Positions 26,688-37,132 of a stretch of 55,164 nt of DNA are shown here, one piece after another (within the stretch, counting starts at the first letter, position 1; every line of letters starts with the position of its first letter). The translations under genes were made by a program, and so were the position numbers. The notes beneath the pieces were generated by a model. The model was not told the DNA's origin and did not search any database. It worked only from the letters and a program-made list of their open reading frames with translations. Source of the stretch: Prevotella sp. (lineage in GTDB: Bacteria > Bacteroidota > Bacteroidia > Bacteroidales > Bacteroidaceae); NCBI GenBank assembly GCA_022511045.1, contig JAFLSF010000009.1, positions 1 to 55,164 of the forward strand, read 5' to 3'.

Positions 26688-27872
26688 ATGCTGAAAGACT
26701 TTAATTTCTATGCTCCCACGAAAATCGTATTCGGACGTGATGCTGAGCAACACATTGGTCAACTGGTGAAAGATAATGGTGGTCACAAGGTTTTGATACA
26801 TTATGGCGGAGGTTCCGCAGAACGTTCGGGACTGCTTGACGTCGTTCGTAAACAGTTGAAACAGGCTGATATAGCGTTCACAGAGATGGGCGGCGTAGTA
26901 CCAAATCCCATGCTTTCAAAAGTTTACGAAGGCATTGACCTCTGTCGTCAAGAGCAGGTGGACTTTATTCTGGCCGTTGGCGGTGGCAGCGTTATTGACT
27001 CAGCCAAAGCCATAGGCTATGGCGTAGGCTATGAAGGTGACGTCTGGGATTTCTGGGATGGCAAGGGTTCTCCCAAGAGTTGCCTGCCCATAGGTGTTGT
27101 GCTGACGATTCCTGCGGCAGGTAGCGAGATGTCTTCCAGTTGCGTTATAACAAAGGACGACAGCCTACAAAAGCGTGGTGTTAATAGCGACCTCTGTCGT
27201 TGCCGCTTTGCCGTCATGAATCCAGAGCGCACTTATACCCTTCCGCCTTATCAGACGGCGGCGGGAGCTACGGACATTATGATGCACACGATGGAGCGTT
27301 ACTTCTCCCGTTTCGACGAAATGACTTTGACTGATGCTATAGCTGAAGCTTTGTTACGCACCGTTAAGGACTCAGCATTAGTTGTGATGAAACATCCCGA
27401 AGATTATCGCCATCGTGCCCAAATTATGTGGGCAGGCTCATTGGCTCATAACGACTTGACGGAGTGTGGAACTGAGAAAGATTTTGCCACGCACCGATTA
27501 GAGCATGAGCTAAGTGCCGTGTATGGTGTTACGCACGGAGCAGGTCTTGCCGCATTATGGCCTTCATGGGCTCGTTTCGTTATGCCTAAACACATTAGCC
27601 GTTTTGTTCAATTTGCTGGAAATGTGATGGGTATAGCCGTTGATTATGCTCATCCAAAGGAAACCGCTGAACAAGGAATCCAAGCTATGGAAGAATGGTA
27701 TCGGAAGATAGGTATGCCGACCAATATTCACGAGCTAATAGGCCATGAAATAAGTGCGAAAGAAATTGACATTCTGGTTGACAAGTGTTCGCATGGGGGA
27801 ACTATTACCATAGGCTCGTTCGAGGTATTGGGAGCCGACGAAATGCGCGAAATTTATACGATGGCTAAATAA
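26688..27872 (+). CDS. Iron-containing alcohol dehydrogenase (butanol dehydrogenase type)
   Basis: A 394-residue group III alcohol dehydrogenase that would reduce aldehydes with NAD(P)H. The N-terminus NFYAPTKIVFGRDAEQHIGQ is typical of the YqhD/BdhA branch. The nucleotide loop GGGSVIDSAKAIGYG is near residue 100. The metal-binding histidines lie in THRLEHELSAVYGVTHGAGLA. The length is normal. Substrate and cofactor preference are not readable. Transcribed alone, convergent with rarA. Confidence 0.92.
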   Translation: MLKDFNFYAPTKIVFGRDAEQHIGQLVKDNGGHKVLIHYGGGSAERSGLLDVVRKQLKQADIAFTEMGGVVPNPMLSKVYEGIDLCRQEQVDFILAVGGGSVIDSAKAIGYGVGYEGDVWDFWDGKGSPKSCLPIGVVLTIPAAGSEMSSSCVITKDDSLQKRGVNSDLCRCRFAVMNPERTYTLPPYQTAAGATDIMMHTMERYFSRFDEMTLTDAIAEALLRTVKDSALVVMKHPEDYRHRAQIMWAGSLAHNDLTECGTEKDFATHRLEHELSAVYGVTHGAGLAALWPSWARFVMPKHISRFVQFAGNVMGIAVDYAHPKETAEQGIQAMEEWYRKIGMPTNIHELIGHEISAKEIDILVDKCSHGGTITIGSFEVLGADEMREIYTMAK

Positions 27873-27880
27873 AATAAGGT

Positions 27881-27910
27881 AGGGAGCCTAACGACAAGTA
27901 TAGCCCCCCC
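27881..27910. terminator. Possible terminator between the alcohol dehydrogenase gene and rarA
   Basis: GTAGGGAGC and GCCCCCCTAC can pair around a loop of about 15 nt in the 58-nt gap between the two convergent genes. The stem has a mismatch and no clear T tract, so it is a weak call. Confidence 0.35.
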
Positions 27911-27930
27911 TACTCTTTCACAATTCTTCC

Positions 27931-29208
27931 CTACTCATCCTTAAACCTCTCTCCCCAGTAACTAAGCATCCGCTCGTAAAGCTTCTGCTCTGACGGTGAG
28001 TGTTGGGGATGCCATATCCGTTCGTTTTGTAGGTCATCAGGCATATATTGTTGCGGGGTAAAGTGTCCAGAATAGTCGTGTGGATATTTATAACCATCAC
28101 TATAACCAAGTTCTTTCATCAGTTTGGTGGGCGCATTACGAAGATGTAGAGGAACGGGTTGATTTCCCGTCTGACGCACAAGATTTAGCGCATCGTCTAT
28201 TCCAAAATAGGCTGAATTACTTTTAGGTGATGTCGCTAAATAGACGGCACACTCTGCCAAAGGAATCCTACCCTCGGGCCATCCTATTTTCATCACAGTA
28301 TCGAAAGCAGCATTAGCCAGCAATAGGGCATTTGGATTAGCCAAGCCAATGTCCTCAGCCGCAGAGATGACCAGTCGGCGAGCTATAAATTGAGGGTCTT
28401 CCCCACCCTCTATCATACGAGCCATCCAATAGAGAGCGGCATCGGGGTCACTTCCGCGAATAGACTTAATAAAGGCCGAAATGATGTCATAATGCATCTC
28501 GCCGTCCTTATCGTAGGCCAACGGATTCTGCTGAAGACAATTCTCCACCATTTCATCCGTTATGATAATAGATTCAGCTGGTGCAGAATCTACAACCAAC
28601 TCCAATATATTGAGTAGTTTACGGGCATCTCCACCGCTAAAGCGTATTATGGCTCCCATTTCTTTCAACTCAATTTGGCGTTCCTTGAGTATGATGTCTT
28701 TCGTAATGGCTCTTTGTAGCAATTCTATCAGGTCCTCTTTCTCCAGCGTTTTCAGCACATACAACTGACAACGCGATAATAGGGGTCTGATGACCTCAAA
28801 AGATGGATTTTCCGTCGTTGCACCTATCAGCGTCACGATACCCTTTTCTACGGCACCGAGAAGCGAGTCTTGTTGCGATTTCGAAAAACGGTGTATCTCA
28901 TCAATAAATAATATAGGTGATGCTTCGTTGAAGAAACGACCTTTTTGAGCTTTCTCTACCACGTCGCGAACATCCTTTACTCCGCTAGTAACAGCAGACA
29001 AGGTATAGAACGGCGTTTCTAATTTGTGAGCTATAATCTGAGCCAACGTCGTCTTACCTACTCCAGGAGGTCCCCACAATATGAACGAGGAGATGCGCCC
29101 CGCATCTATCATCTTGCGCAACACAGCCCCCTCCCCTACTAAATGTTTCTGCCCGATATAGTCATCGAGTGTACGCGGTCTCAGTCTTTCTGCTAATGGT
29201 TCTGACAT
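27931..29208 (-). CDS. rarA: Replication-associated recombination protein A
   Basis: RarA (MgsA) is a clamp-loader-like AAA+ ATPase acting at stalled replication forks. The 425-residue protein begins MSEPLAERLRPRTLDDYIGQ, has Walker A GPPGVGKTT, Walker B ILFIDEIHRF and sensor segment IGATTENPSFEV. The C-terminal tetramerisation part includes RGSDPDAALYWMARMIEGGEDP and HLRNAPTKLMKELGY. Length and motifs are typical. A -7-like TAATTTTG lies upstream on the minus strand (29238-29245), very near the oppositely oriented promoter of the next gene. Confidence 0.96.
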   Translation of the reverse strand: MSEPLAERLRPRTLDDYIGQKHLVGEGAVLRKMIDAGRISSFILWGPPGVGKTTLAQIIAHKLETPFYTLSAVTSGVKDVRDVVEKAQKGRFFNEASPILFIDEIHRFSKSQQDSLLGAVEKGIVTLIGATTENPSFEVIRPLLSRCQLYVLKTLEKEDLIELLQRAITKDIILKERQIELKEMGAIIRFSGGDARKLLNILELVVDSAPAESIIITDEMVENCLQQNPLAYDKDGEMHYDIISAFIKSIRGSDPDAALYWMARMIEGGEDPQFIARRLVISAAEDIGLANPNALLLANAAFDTVMKIGWPEGRIPLAECAVYLATSPKSNSAYFGIDDALNLVRQTGNQPVPLHLRNAPTKLMKELGYSDGYKYPHDYSGHFTPQQYMPDDLQNERIWHPQHSPSEQKLYERMLSYWGERFKDE

Positions 29209-29265
29209 AACTTGTCCGTAAACTTACAACTTGGTGACAAAATTACAAAAAAATTCTTTGAAAAA

Positions 29266-29297
29266 CTTGTGAAACGCAAATAAAGTATGTACATTTG
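29266..29297 (+). promoter_or_regulatory. Promoter of the acidic-tailed protein gene
   Basis: CTTG at 29266-29269, a 20-nt gap, then TACATTTG at 29290-29297. The -33 element differs from TTTG by one base. The predicted start is near 29304, 24 nt before the ATG. Confidence 0.6.
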
Positions 29298-29327
29298 CAG
29301 AAAAATTAGGAACTAAGTAATCAAAAC

Positions 29328-30206
29328 ATGGTAAAAAAGACTGTAAAAGACACTGTGAAAAGCACTAAAGGCGCTCCTAAAGACACGAAGAACCAAGAAA
29401 AACATGCAGATGACGGCAAAGCTCTAAACTTGAAAACACTGACCAAGAGTACCGTATGGGATGTACAGGAGAATGACATCTTCCGTATGTTGGAAACGGT
29501 AGCAAAGGATGTTGAAATCAGGGAGAACTTGCGCCATTTTGCTGATATTATCCGTAGTGCTTTCATGATAGAGGAAATCACTGAAGACAACACGTTGATT
29601 CGTGACAAATATACAAAACAAGGTTACAAGGTAGGGGCTTTCAGCATAGGCGACAACGTTAGAGTCACGTGGGCTGTTAAGAAGCGGCCAATATTACGAG
29701 TCACTGATTTGACCTATGAGAATATCCGCCACATTACTGCTACTAAACTCATTGAGGTCCTTGAACGTAACTTCGGAGGTGGCTGGGATTCGTTGTCGCA
29801 ATCTATTCAAGATATTATAGAGAGTGGTTTCGATATTTCCACAACGACCCTGCCTAAAGACCGTCTACACAAGAAAGGTGGTATGTATGAAAAGAAAGTT
29901 GCCGACGGCTACGAGGTATTGGAGGTGGAAAAAGGTACTTGGGTAGAGGCTATTTTTGCGAAAGTGAAACCCGAAGCCTTTAAGCCACGCATGAAATATG
30001 ACACGCCTAACCTTGATGATGAGGATTTGGACGAGGATATTGACCTTCCAGCTGACGACTATAATCGTCCAGACGAGGATGATATAGAACTGGAAGAACC
30101 TGATGACGACGAAATCAACGAGAACAATTATAGTACTACTTTCGTAATTGACGATGACCCTGAAGACGATGCTGAGAGTCTGTCAGACTTCATCGCCGAT
30201 GAGTAA
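29328..30206 (+). CDS. Protein of unknown function with basic N-terminus and long acidic tail
   Basis: A 292-residue soluble protein I cannot assign. Three regions are visible. Residues 1-35 are lysine-rich and look disordered. Residues 40-215 appear folded (WDVQENDIFRMLETVAKDVEIREN, ILRVTDLTYENIRHITATKLIEVL, GGWDSLSQSIQDIIESGF). Residues 220-292 are extremely acidic, with runs such as LDDEDLDEDIDLP and EEPDDDEINE. There is no signal peptide or membrane segment. The two charged ends suggest binding to nucleic acid or basic proteins, but this is a guess. It is transcribed from its own promoter and lies 35 nt before hppA. Confidence 0.8.
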   Translation: MVKKTVKDTVKSTKGAPKDTKNQEKHADDGKALNLKTLTKSTVWDVQENDIFRMLETVAKDVEIRENLRHFADIIRSAFMIEEITEDNTLIRDKYTKQGYKVGAFSIGDNVRVTWAVKKRPILRVTDLTYENIRHITATKLIEVLERNFGGGWDSLSQSIQDIIESGFDISTTTLPKDRLHKKGGMYEKKVADGYEVLEVEKGTWVEAIFAKVKPEAFKPRMKYDTPNLDDEDLDEDIDLPADDYNRPDEDDIELEEPDDDEINENNYSTTFVIDDDPEDDAESLSDFIADE

Positions 30207-30241
30207 GTACTTTATTTAATAACACATCCAAATTTCTACTT

Positions 30242-32431
30242 ATGAATATTCCTTATGTTTTCTGGCTCGTACCCATAGCCTCTGTGGTAGCATTGGGCAT
30301 GGCTTGGTTTTTCTTTCGCCAGATGATGAAAGAGGACGAGGGCACTCCACGAATGAAGGAAATTGCGCTCTATGTCCGTAAAGGGGCTATGGCCTATTTG
30401 AAACAGCAGTACAAGGTAGTCTGCATAGTCTTTGTCGTGCTTTGCATACTTTTTGCTTTCATGGCTTATGGGCTACATGCACAGAACCCCTGGGTACCAT
30501 TTGCTTTTTTGACAGGTGGCTTTTTCTCTGGGTTAGCAGGTTTCTTCGGCATGAAGACTGCTACTTATGCTTCGGCTCGCACGGCTAATGCTGCTCGTAA
30601 AAGCCTTGACGGCGGTCTGAAGATAGCTTTCCGCTCTGGTGCCGTAATGGGCTTGACGGTGGTTGGTTTAGGCTTGCTCGACATTGCTATCTGGTTTGTC
30701 GTGCTTAATTTCTTCGATACTGACGGATTGATTTCAATTACTACTACCATGCTGACATTCGGTATGGGTGCTTCTACACAGGCTTTGTTTGCTCGTGTTG
30801 GCGGCGGTATCTATACAAAGGCAGCTGATGTGGGTGCCGATATTGTAGGTAAGGTTGAAGCAGATATTCCTGAGGACGACCCACGCAATCCCGCTACGAT
30901 TGCTGACAATGTGGGCGATAATGTAGGCGATGTGGCAGGCATGGGTGCCGACCTTTACGAAAGTTATTGTGGCTCTGTATTGTCTACGGCTGCACTTGGG
31001 GCATCTGCCTTTGCCGCCAGCCAGATTGAAGGGATGCAGCTCAAGGCCGTCGTTGCCCCGATGCTCATAGCGGCTGTGGGTGTATTCCTTTCGTTGTTCG
31101 GCATCTATCTGGTTCGTACAAAAGAAGGTGCCACCATGAAAGACTTGTTGCGTTCGCTTTCTTTGGGTACAAACGTAAGTGCTGTACTCATCGCTATAGC
31201 CACCTTTGCTATTCTCTACCTTTTGGGCATTGAGAACTGGTTGGGACTTTCGTTCTCAGTTATCTCTGGTTTGGCTGCTGGAGTTATCATAGGTCAGGCA
31301 ACCGAGTACTATACATCGCATAGCTACAAGCCAACACAAAAAATCTCGGAAGCAGGACTCACTGGTTCAGCCACAGTTATTATAAAAGGTATAGGAACAG
31401 GCATGATTTCTACCTGTATTCCTGTTATCACAATTGGAGTAGCCATTATGCTGAGTTATGCCTTTGCCAATGGTTTTGATCTCTCTATGTCAAGCGAAAG
31501 TTTGGCACACGGTCTTTATGGTATTGGTATTGCTGCGGTTGGCATGCTCTCAACGCTGGGCATTACTTTAGCTACAGATGCTTACGGTCCTATTGCCGAC
31601 AATGCTGGTGGTAATGCCGAGATGAGTGAATTAGGTGAAGAAGTACGTCATCGTACTGATGCACTTGACGCGCTTGGCAATACTACTGCTGCAACGGGTA
31701 AAGGCTTTGCCATTGGTTCTGCTGCTCTTACAGCCCTCGCTTTGTTAGCGTCATATATCGAAGAGATAAAGATTGCTATGCAGCGTGCGGGCATGATGAT
31801 GGAGAATGTGAAAGGTGAGGTTATCAGCGCATCGCAGGCAACTATCCCCGATTTTATGAATTACTTCCAAGTGAACCTCATGAATCCGAAAGTGCTTGTG
31901 GGAGCATTTATCGGTGCAATGGCTGCTTTCTTGTTCTGCGGATTGACGATGGAAGCTGTAGGTCGTGCTGCTCAAAAGATGGTAGAAGAAGTACGTCGTC
32001 AGTTCAGAGAAATAGCAGGAATCTTAGAAGGAAAGGCGACACCAGACTACGGTTCTTGCGTGGAGATTTCTACTCGTGCCGCCCAGCATGAAATGATAGT
32101 TCCTTCTCTGTTGGCTATTGCTATTCCTATTGTGGTTGGCTTGGTATTAGGTGTCGCTGGTGTATTAGGCTTGTTGGTTGGCGGATTGGCTGGCGGATTC
32201 ACACTGGCGGTCTTCATGGCTAATGCTGGTGGTGCTTGGGACAACGCCAAAAAGATGGTTGAGGAAGGCAACTTTGGAGGCAAGGGCTCGTTTGCTCACA
32301 AGGCTACCATCGTCGGAGATACCGTTGGTGACCCATTCAAAGACACCTCTGGTCCGTCTCTGAACATTCTTATAAAACTTATGTCAATGGTCAGTATCGT
32401 TATGGCAGGATTGACAGTGCTATTTATCTAA
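30242..32431 (+). CDS. hppA: Membrane-bound ion-pumping pyrophosphatase
   Basis: A 729-residue integral membrane pyrophosphatase with about 16 hydrophobic segments that couples PPi hydrolysis to H+ and/or Na+ export. The substrate site is intact: GGGIYTKAADVGADIVGKVE and DDPRNPATIADNVGDNVGD near residues 185-230, plus DNAGGNAEMSE and DNAKKMVEEG. At the potassium-determining position the sequence is GNTTAATGKGFAIG (alanine rather than lysine), which marks the K+-dependent subfamily; many Bacteroidales members pump Na+. The stop overlaps the stop of the convergent gene by 4 nt. Confidence 0.95.
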   Translation: MNIPYVFWLVPIASVVALGMAWFFFRQMMKEDEGTPRMKEIALYVRKGAMAYLKQQYKVVCIVFVVLCILFAFMAYGLHAQNPWVPFAFLTGGFFSGLAGFFGMKTATYASARTANAARKSLDGGLKIAFRSGAVMGLTVVGLGLLDIAIWFVVLNFFDTDGLISITTTMLTFGMGASTQALFARVGGGIYTKAADVGADIVGKVEADIPEDDPRNPATIADNVGDNVGDVAGMGADLYESYCGSVLSTAALGASAFAASQIEGMQLKAVVAPMLIAAVGVFLSLFGIYLVRTKEGATMKDLLRSLSLGTNVSAVLIAIATFAILYLLGIENWLGLSFSVISGLAAGVIIGQATEYYTSHSYKPTQKISEAGLTGSATVIIKGIGTGMISTCIPVITIGVAIMLSYAFANGFDLSMSSESLAHGLYGIGIAAVGMLSTLGITLATDAYGPIADNAGGNAEMSELGEEVRHRTDALDALGNTTAATGKGFAIGSAALTALALLASYIEEIKIAMQRAGMMMENVKGEVISASQATIPDFMNYFQVNLMNPKVLVGAFIGAMAAFLFCGLTMEAVGRAAQKMVEEVRRQFREIAGILEGKATPDYGSCVEISTRAAQHEMIVPSLLAIAIPIVVGLVLGVAGVLGLLVGGLAGGFTLAVFMANAGGAWDNAKKMVEEGNFGGKGSFAHKATIVGDTVGDPFKDTSGPSLNILIKLMSMVSIVMAGLTVLFI

Positions 32432-33738
32432 AGGTCTTGTAACAAGATTTCTCTGGAGTTGCGTAGATAGTTGCTGCGCAACTCCAGTGCTTTTGTCCAC
32501 TCTTCACTAAATAGTCCACTTACATCAAGGTCTATTTTCCATTTGCCATAAGACTCCAAACGGTCTATCAGTGTACCGACAGTCATGTTTTTAAGGTCTT
32601 CAGCAGGCATATAGTGTGAGATTTCATCTTTCTCATCACTTGATATTTCCGTTAGTAGTCCTGCATTTATCATGTCGAATAACAGGTCGTTGACAAACCT
32701 TATGGGAATATTAGTTTCCTGTCGTAACTGCATAGCTGAGTATGGTTTCTGTCCGTTGGCAAAACGTTTGCAGATACGACTCAGCAATAAAGCCGACAAC
32801 ATAATTTTATAGCGATGACTTATCTCGCTGGTTTTTGCATCATAATCATAATGCTCAAGATTCTGGTTTGCATAGCACAAAGCCGCACCAAACAAACAAA
32901 TAGTCCACGATATTTGCAGCCACAACATAAATAAGGGCAGGGCTGCAAACGAGCCATAAATGGCATTGTAACTGGAAAGGAAAATCTGCGAATGGATGTA
33001 TACTATCTGCAATGCCTGCATAGCGAAGCCTGCCAATATGCCAGGAACGATAACATTGATAAGACGTACGCGAGTATTTGGCATAAAAATGTATAAGGAG
33101 ATAAACATACCCGACATCAACACATAAGGTATCAAGTCTATCAAGAATCGCACAAAAGAGCCTAAAAGTAAAAAATCTGGTAACTGGTCAGCAATTGTCG
33201 TCAAAAAGATAGTAAGTCCCGAGGTTATAACGATAATGATTGGAAAAAGGAAAAACATCGCGATATAGTCCGTAAAGGTCCGGAAGATGCTGCGTGGTTT
33301 CTTCACTTGCCATATTTCGTTAAACGAGTCCTCTATATTACTCACCAACATCAACACGGTGTAGAGCATAAAAATCAAGCCTATACCTAAGAATATTCCA
33401 CTTTTTGTATGCACCAGATAACTGTTGACAAAGTCTATAATCACATTAGCCACTTGAGGTTGTGAGCCCAACGCATCCCGAAACCACACCTCTATATATT
33501 TATTAAAGCCAAACCCTCTGGCTATGGCGAATACGACGGCCAAAATAGGGACAATAGCCAACAGCGTCGAATACGTTAGAGCAGCAGCCTGCGACATAAC
33601 CTTTCTGGCCGTAAAAAATCGGATTGCCAAGACAAGTCGCTTCGTAAGGCTCACCATCATATACTTCAACGGAGATACGTCTCCTCTGGTAATGCGCCAA
33701 ATGTCTGTTGTGAAGAATTGGATAATTGAGTCTATCAT
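32428..33738 (-). CDS. YihY/BrkB family inner-membrane protein
   Basis: A 436-residue protein. Residues 40-300 contain six hydrophobic segments of the YihY (formerly RNase BN) family, with SQAAALTYSTLLAIVPILAV near the first. Residues 305-436 form a soluble extension that looks like a winged helix (YSAMQLRQETNIPIRFVNDLLFDMINAGLL). YihY proteins are of uncertain function; the name RNase BN is historical and no nuclease activity is expected. The gene lies 72 nt downstream of the RNase P RNA on the same strand. Confidence 0.9.
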   Translation of the reverse strand: MIDSIIQFFTTDIWRITRGDVSPLKYMMVSLTKRLVLAIRFFTARKVMSQAAALTYSTLLAIVPILAVVFAIARGFGFNKYIEVWFRDALGSQPQVANVIIDFVNSYLVHTKSGIFLGIGLIFMLYTVLMLVSNIEDSFNEIWQVKKPRSIFRTFTDYIAMFFLFPIIIVITSGLTIFLTTIADQLPDFLLLGSFVRFLIDLIPYVLMSGMFISLYIFMPNTRVRLINVIVPGILAGFAMQALQIVYIHSQIFLSSYNAIYGSFAALPLFMLWLQISWTICLFGAALCYANQNLEHYDYDAKTSEISHRYKIMLSALLLSRICKRFANGQKPYSAMQLRQETNIPIRFVNDLLFDMINAGLLTEISSDEKDEISHYMPAEDLKNMTVGTLIDRLESYGKWKIDLDVSGLFSEEWTKALELRSNYLRNSREILLQDL

Positions 33739-33810
33739 CTCTCCCTTTCAATGTTTTTTCTTTAGTTTATCTTTCCGTTTGTCTCAGTATCGGAGTATAT
33801 TCTCTTAAAA

Positions 33811-34214
33811 GAAAGCAGTGCCCCTATAAGCCGGGTTCTGTACCCTACCCTTGCGGACAGGGCGTCTGTCATTTATCTACTCCGCAAGTTACCCTACGGC
33901 TCCAGCATTCTACCCTCCATCGTAGCCTACGCTTCAGACGGACAGCCTTCAGACGATGGTATACGCGAACTTGCAGCTCTCAGATGGAACAGCCCGACGA
34001 TCACCCGTCAGCTGGTGGTCTCTTACCCCACCTTCTCACCCTTGCCTGCCATCAGAATCCCCTAATCAGAGCCATGGTGGCGGGCGGTCATTCTCTTCTC
34101 CCATATCCAGCTGTTACCAACTGCTGGCACTTTCACCAGTGAGATGTCCTTTGCTGCCCGGACTTTCCTCTCGTGCCATGTAAGACACCAGCGACAGACC
34201 GTGACACTGCTTTC
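33811..34214 (-). ncRNA. rnpB: RNase P RNA, bacterial type A
   Basis: Read on the minus strand, this 404-nt RNA has the conserved 5' element GAGGAAAGTCCGGGC (CR-I) and the 3' element AGAACCCGGCTTAT. The ends form a perfect 10-bp P1 helix, GAAAGCAGTG (34214-34205) with CACTGCTTTC (33820-33811), which sets the boundaries. RNase P removes 5' leaders from tRNA precursors. A -7 box 6 nt before the 5' end (34221-34228) supports the start. Reading frames overlapping this region are not genes. Confidence 0.95.
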
Positions 34215-34220
34215 TGACTG

Positions 34221-34228
34221 CAAAGGTA
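34221..34228 (-). promoter_or_regulatory. -7 box of the rnpB promoter (TACCTTTG)
   Basis: TACCTTTG on the minus strand ends 6 nt before the P1-defined 5' end of RNase P RNA. No clear TTTG is seen 20 nt further upstream. The remainder of 34229-34440 holds no gene or structure that I can support. Confidence 0.7.
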
Positions 34229-34440
34229 CGAATAAAAGGGAGAAAAACCATATAATACATTTATTTTTTCTTGGAATGTTTTGTGCTTTCAGAGGAAAAT
34301 TTATCTCGGCCACGAATACACTATCAAGCCTTCGCACAATATTATAGTCCCAATAGCCTTTTTGGTAAAGATGCTAACCTCGCACTGGGTATGGCTGTCA
34401 GTTTCTAAGCATTATCCACATTGTTGGCTGTATTGCTAAC

Positions 34441-34478
34441 AAAAAGAGAGGAGGACGGTACCGTTCTCCTCTCTTTTT
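34441..34478 (-). terminator. Rho-independent terminator of glgP
   Basis: Near-perfect inverted repeat: AAAAAGAGAGGAG-ACGGTACCGT-CTCCTCTCTTTTT with one mismatch pair, A-rich on one side and T-rich on the other, starting 26 nt after the glgP stop. It can act in both directions. Confidence 0.85.
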
Positions 34479-34504
34479 GTTCTATCGAAAAAATATCTGC
34501 GAAA

Positions 34505-37078
34505 TTACATAGCAGGAAGTTCCAGCCACTTGACATAGCAGAAGTCCTGACGGTGAGGCAGATTCTTATTCTTAGGATACATGCGCACGGCAGACTTGTA
34601 TTGGCCAAAGCGCTTTGGCGTCAACTTGCCCTCGAAGATGTAGTTATTGCCTTCGTGACCAATCAACTCCAATGGCTCGCAATTGAGGATGCGCTCTTCG
34701 CCGTTCTTGTCAACGTAAATATTGACCTTTTCAAGTCCAACAGCATCATCGAGTCCCTGTTCGTTAATAACGTACTTCAATGTATACTTCTGGCCAGCCT
34801 CGCCACCTGCTGCGGGGAAGTCCCACTCGCAACTAACGACACTAATAGCATCCCAACGCTCGGCAACAGCCTCTTTCCATTGAGCCAATTCCTTGGCCAG
34901 ACGATTGTTATCCTTAGAGATTTCCTTGAAGCGCTTAGCCTGCTTGACGTAGAACTTTGAGTAATAGTCGTCCAACTGACGCTTCATCGTGTAGTGAGGA
35001 GCTATCTGCGCAATAGAGTTCTTGATGACTTTAATCCAATCGGGACTAATGCCACGCTTGTTCTTCTTATAATAAAGCGGTATTATCTCGTTCTCAAGCA
35101 ACGAGTAAATAGTGGCTGCATCCAACTGGTCTTGGTGACCCTGGTTCTGATAGGTGCGCTTTTCGGTCAAAGCCCAGCCAGCACCCTCACGATAGCCCTC
35201 AAGCCACCAGCCGTCCTTGACGGAGAGATTGACGACACCATTCATCTCGGCCTTCTCGCCACTTGTACCTGATGCCTCCAATGGACGAGTTGGTGTATTC
35301 ATCCAAATGTCCACACCAGATACCAGACGACGGGCCAGCAAGAAGTCGTAATCCTCAAGGAAGATGACCTTACCGAGGAATTCGGGACGCTGAGAAATCT
35401 CGTAAATCTGCTTGATGAGTCCCTGACCTGCACCATCAGCAGGGTGAGCCTTACCAGCAAAGAGGAACATAACGGGATGCTCGGGGTTATTGACAATCTT
35501 AGACAGACGGTTGAGGTCTGTAAAGAGCAGGTGGGCACGCTTGTAGGTGGCAAAGCGACGGCAGAAGCCAATAACCAATGCGTTAGGATTCATCTTCTCC
35601 AGCAGAGACAACACGCGCGAGGGATCTCCCTGGTTACGCAGCCACGTCTCGCGGAACTGCTCCTTGATATAGTCAAACAACTTCTGCTTCAGTGCCATGC
35701 GTGTTGCCCAAATCTTCTCGTCTGGACAATTGTAGATGCCTTCCCAGATGCTTTGGTTCGACTGGTCGCTCATGTGATTCTCGTCGAAGTACTCCTTATA
35801 AACGCGGCGCCACTCGGTAGCACACCATGTGGGGAAGTGAACGCCATTGGTGACATAACCCACGTGGTTCTCCTCTGGGAAATAACCGCTCCAGATGGGA
35901 GCAAACATCTTTTGACTGACCAAACCGTGCAACATAGAAACGCCGTTCACCTCTTGGCAAGTGTTACAAGCAAAGGTAGACATGCAGAATTTCTCGTCGT
36001 GGTTCTCTGGATTGGTGCGTCCCATGCCGATAAACTCGTCCCAAGTGATGCCTAATTTCTGGGGATAGCCACCCATGTACTTGCCAAACAAGCCCTCGTC
36101 AAAATAGTCATGACCTGCGGGAACAGGTGTATGAACGGTATAGAGACCGCTGGCACGAACCAGTTCTAAAGCCTGATTGAATGTCAGACCGTCCTCTTCA
36201 ATATAGTCTACCAAACGTTGCAGGTTACACAAAGCAGCGTGTCCCTCGTTGCAGTGGTAGATGTCTTTCTTGATTCCCAATTTCTTCAGCAACAACATAC
36301 CGCCGATACCCAACAAGATTTCCTGCTTCAGACGGTTCTCCCAATCACCTCCATAGAGAGCATGAGTGATAGGCTTGTCGAAGTCGGAGTTCATCTCGTT
36401 GTCTGTGTCCAGCAGATACAACTTTACACGACCTACATTGACACGCCAAACATAGGCATGAACTTGATAGTTGGTATAGGGAACGTCAACCACCATCGGA
36501 TTGCCATCTTTATCAAGCTGGCGCTCAATGGGGAGCGAAGTAAAGTTCTGAGTCTCGTAGTTGGCAATTTGCTGACCGTCCATCGAGAGGCTCTGTGTGA
36601 AATAGCCGAAACGATAGAGGAAACCTACGGCACACATATCAACATTAGAGTCGCTGGCCTCCTTCACATAGTCACCAGCCAACATACCCAAACCGCCAGA
36701 GTAAATCTTCAAGGCAGAGTGGATACCGTACTCCATACAGAAGTAGGCAACGGAAGGACGTTTTTGGTCGGGCTTAACATCCATATACTTGCGGAACAGG
36801 TCGTAGACGGTTTTGATGCGCTTCATCAGTGCCTTGTCCTTCAAAATCTGTTCCTTACGCTCCATTGTCAGGCGCTCCAGCAACATCACGGGATTGTGCT
36901 TTACCTCGTGATAAAGGTCGGGGTCAAGGTCGCGGAACAGGTCGCGTGCCTCGTAATTCCATACCCACCACATATTGTGGGCAATCTCATCCAAACACTT
37001 TAACTGCTCGGGAAGGGATGATTTCACTATCAAATCCTTCCACTGAGGAGCATTTGCATAATCTGCTTTAATTTTCAT
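34505..37078 (-). CDS. glgP: Alpha-glucan (glycogen) phosphorylase
   Basis: A GT35 phosphorylase of 857 residues that releases glucose-1-phosphate from glycogen. It belongs to the shorter 'alpha-glucan family' branch, with N-terminus [18 protein letters not shown] and [16 protein letters not shown]. The PLP site region reads [25 protein letters not shown]. Substrate segments include [25 protein letters not shown]. It follows the glycogen synthase gene by 54 nt on the same strand, so synthesis and breakdown of glycogen are encoded together. Confidence 0.95.
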   Translation of the reverse strand: MKIKADYANAPQWKDLIVKSSLPEQLKCLDEIAHNMWWVWNYEARDLFRDLDPDLYHEVKHNPVMLLERLTMERKEQILKDKALMKRIKTVYDLFRKYMDVKPDQKRPSVAYFCMEYGIHSALKIYSGGLGMLAGDYVKEASDSNVDMCAVGFLYRFGYFTQSLSMDGQQIANYETQNFTSLPIERQLDKDGNPMVVDVPYTNYQVHAYVWRVNVGRVKLYLLDTDNEMNSDFDKPITHALYGGDWENRLKQEILLGIGGMLLLKKLGIKKDIYHCNEGHAALCNLQRLVDYIEEDGLTFNQALELVRASGLYTVHTPVPAGHDYFDEGLFGKYMGGYPQKLGITWDEFIGMGRTNPENHDEKFCMSTFACNTCQEVNGVSMLHGLVSQKMFAPIWSGYFPEENHVGYVTNGVHFPTWCATEWRRVYKEYFDENHMSDQSNQSIWEGIYNCPDEKIWATRMALKQKLFDYIKEQFRETWLRNQGDPSRVLSLLEKMNPNALVIGFCRRFATYKRAHLLFTDLNRLSKIVNNPEHPVMFLFAGKAHPADGAGQGLIKQIYEISQRPEFLGKVIFLEDYDFLLARRLVSGVDIWMNTPTRPLEASGTSGEKAEMNGVVNLSVKDGWWLEGYREGAGWALTEKRTYQNQGHQDQLDAATIYSLLENEIIPLYYKKNKRGISPDWIKVIKNSIAQIAPHYTMKRQLDDYYSKFYVKQAKRFKEISKDNNRLAKELAQWKEAVAERWDAISVVSCEWDFPAAGGEAGQKYTLKYVINEQGLDDAVGLEKVNIYVDKNGEERILNCEPLELIGHEGNNYIFEGKLTPKRFGQYKSAVRMYPKNKNLPHRQDFCYVKWLELPAM

Positions 37079-37132
37079 AACTGTTGTTTAGTATAATTCA
37101 ATTAACAATATATCTTGTCTTGTTTCAAATAT

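Noticed and set aside
33811..34214. Protein-coding frames across this region, for example 33726-34142 (+)
   Set aside because: They lie over RNase P RNA, whose conserved elements and P1 helix explain the sequence.
36218..37003. 261-residue open frame on the plus strand
   Set aside because: It is antisense to the glgP gene, which has clear catalytic motifs; the shadow has no recognisable domain and no promoter.
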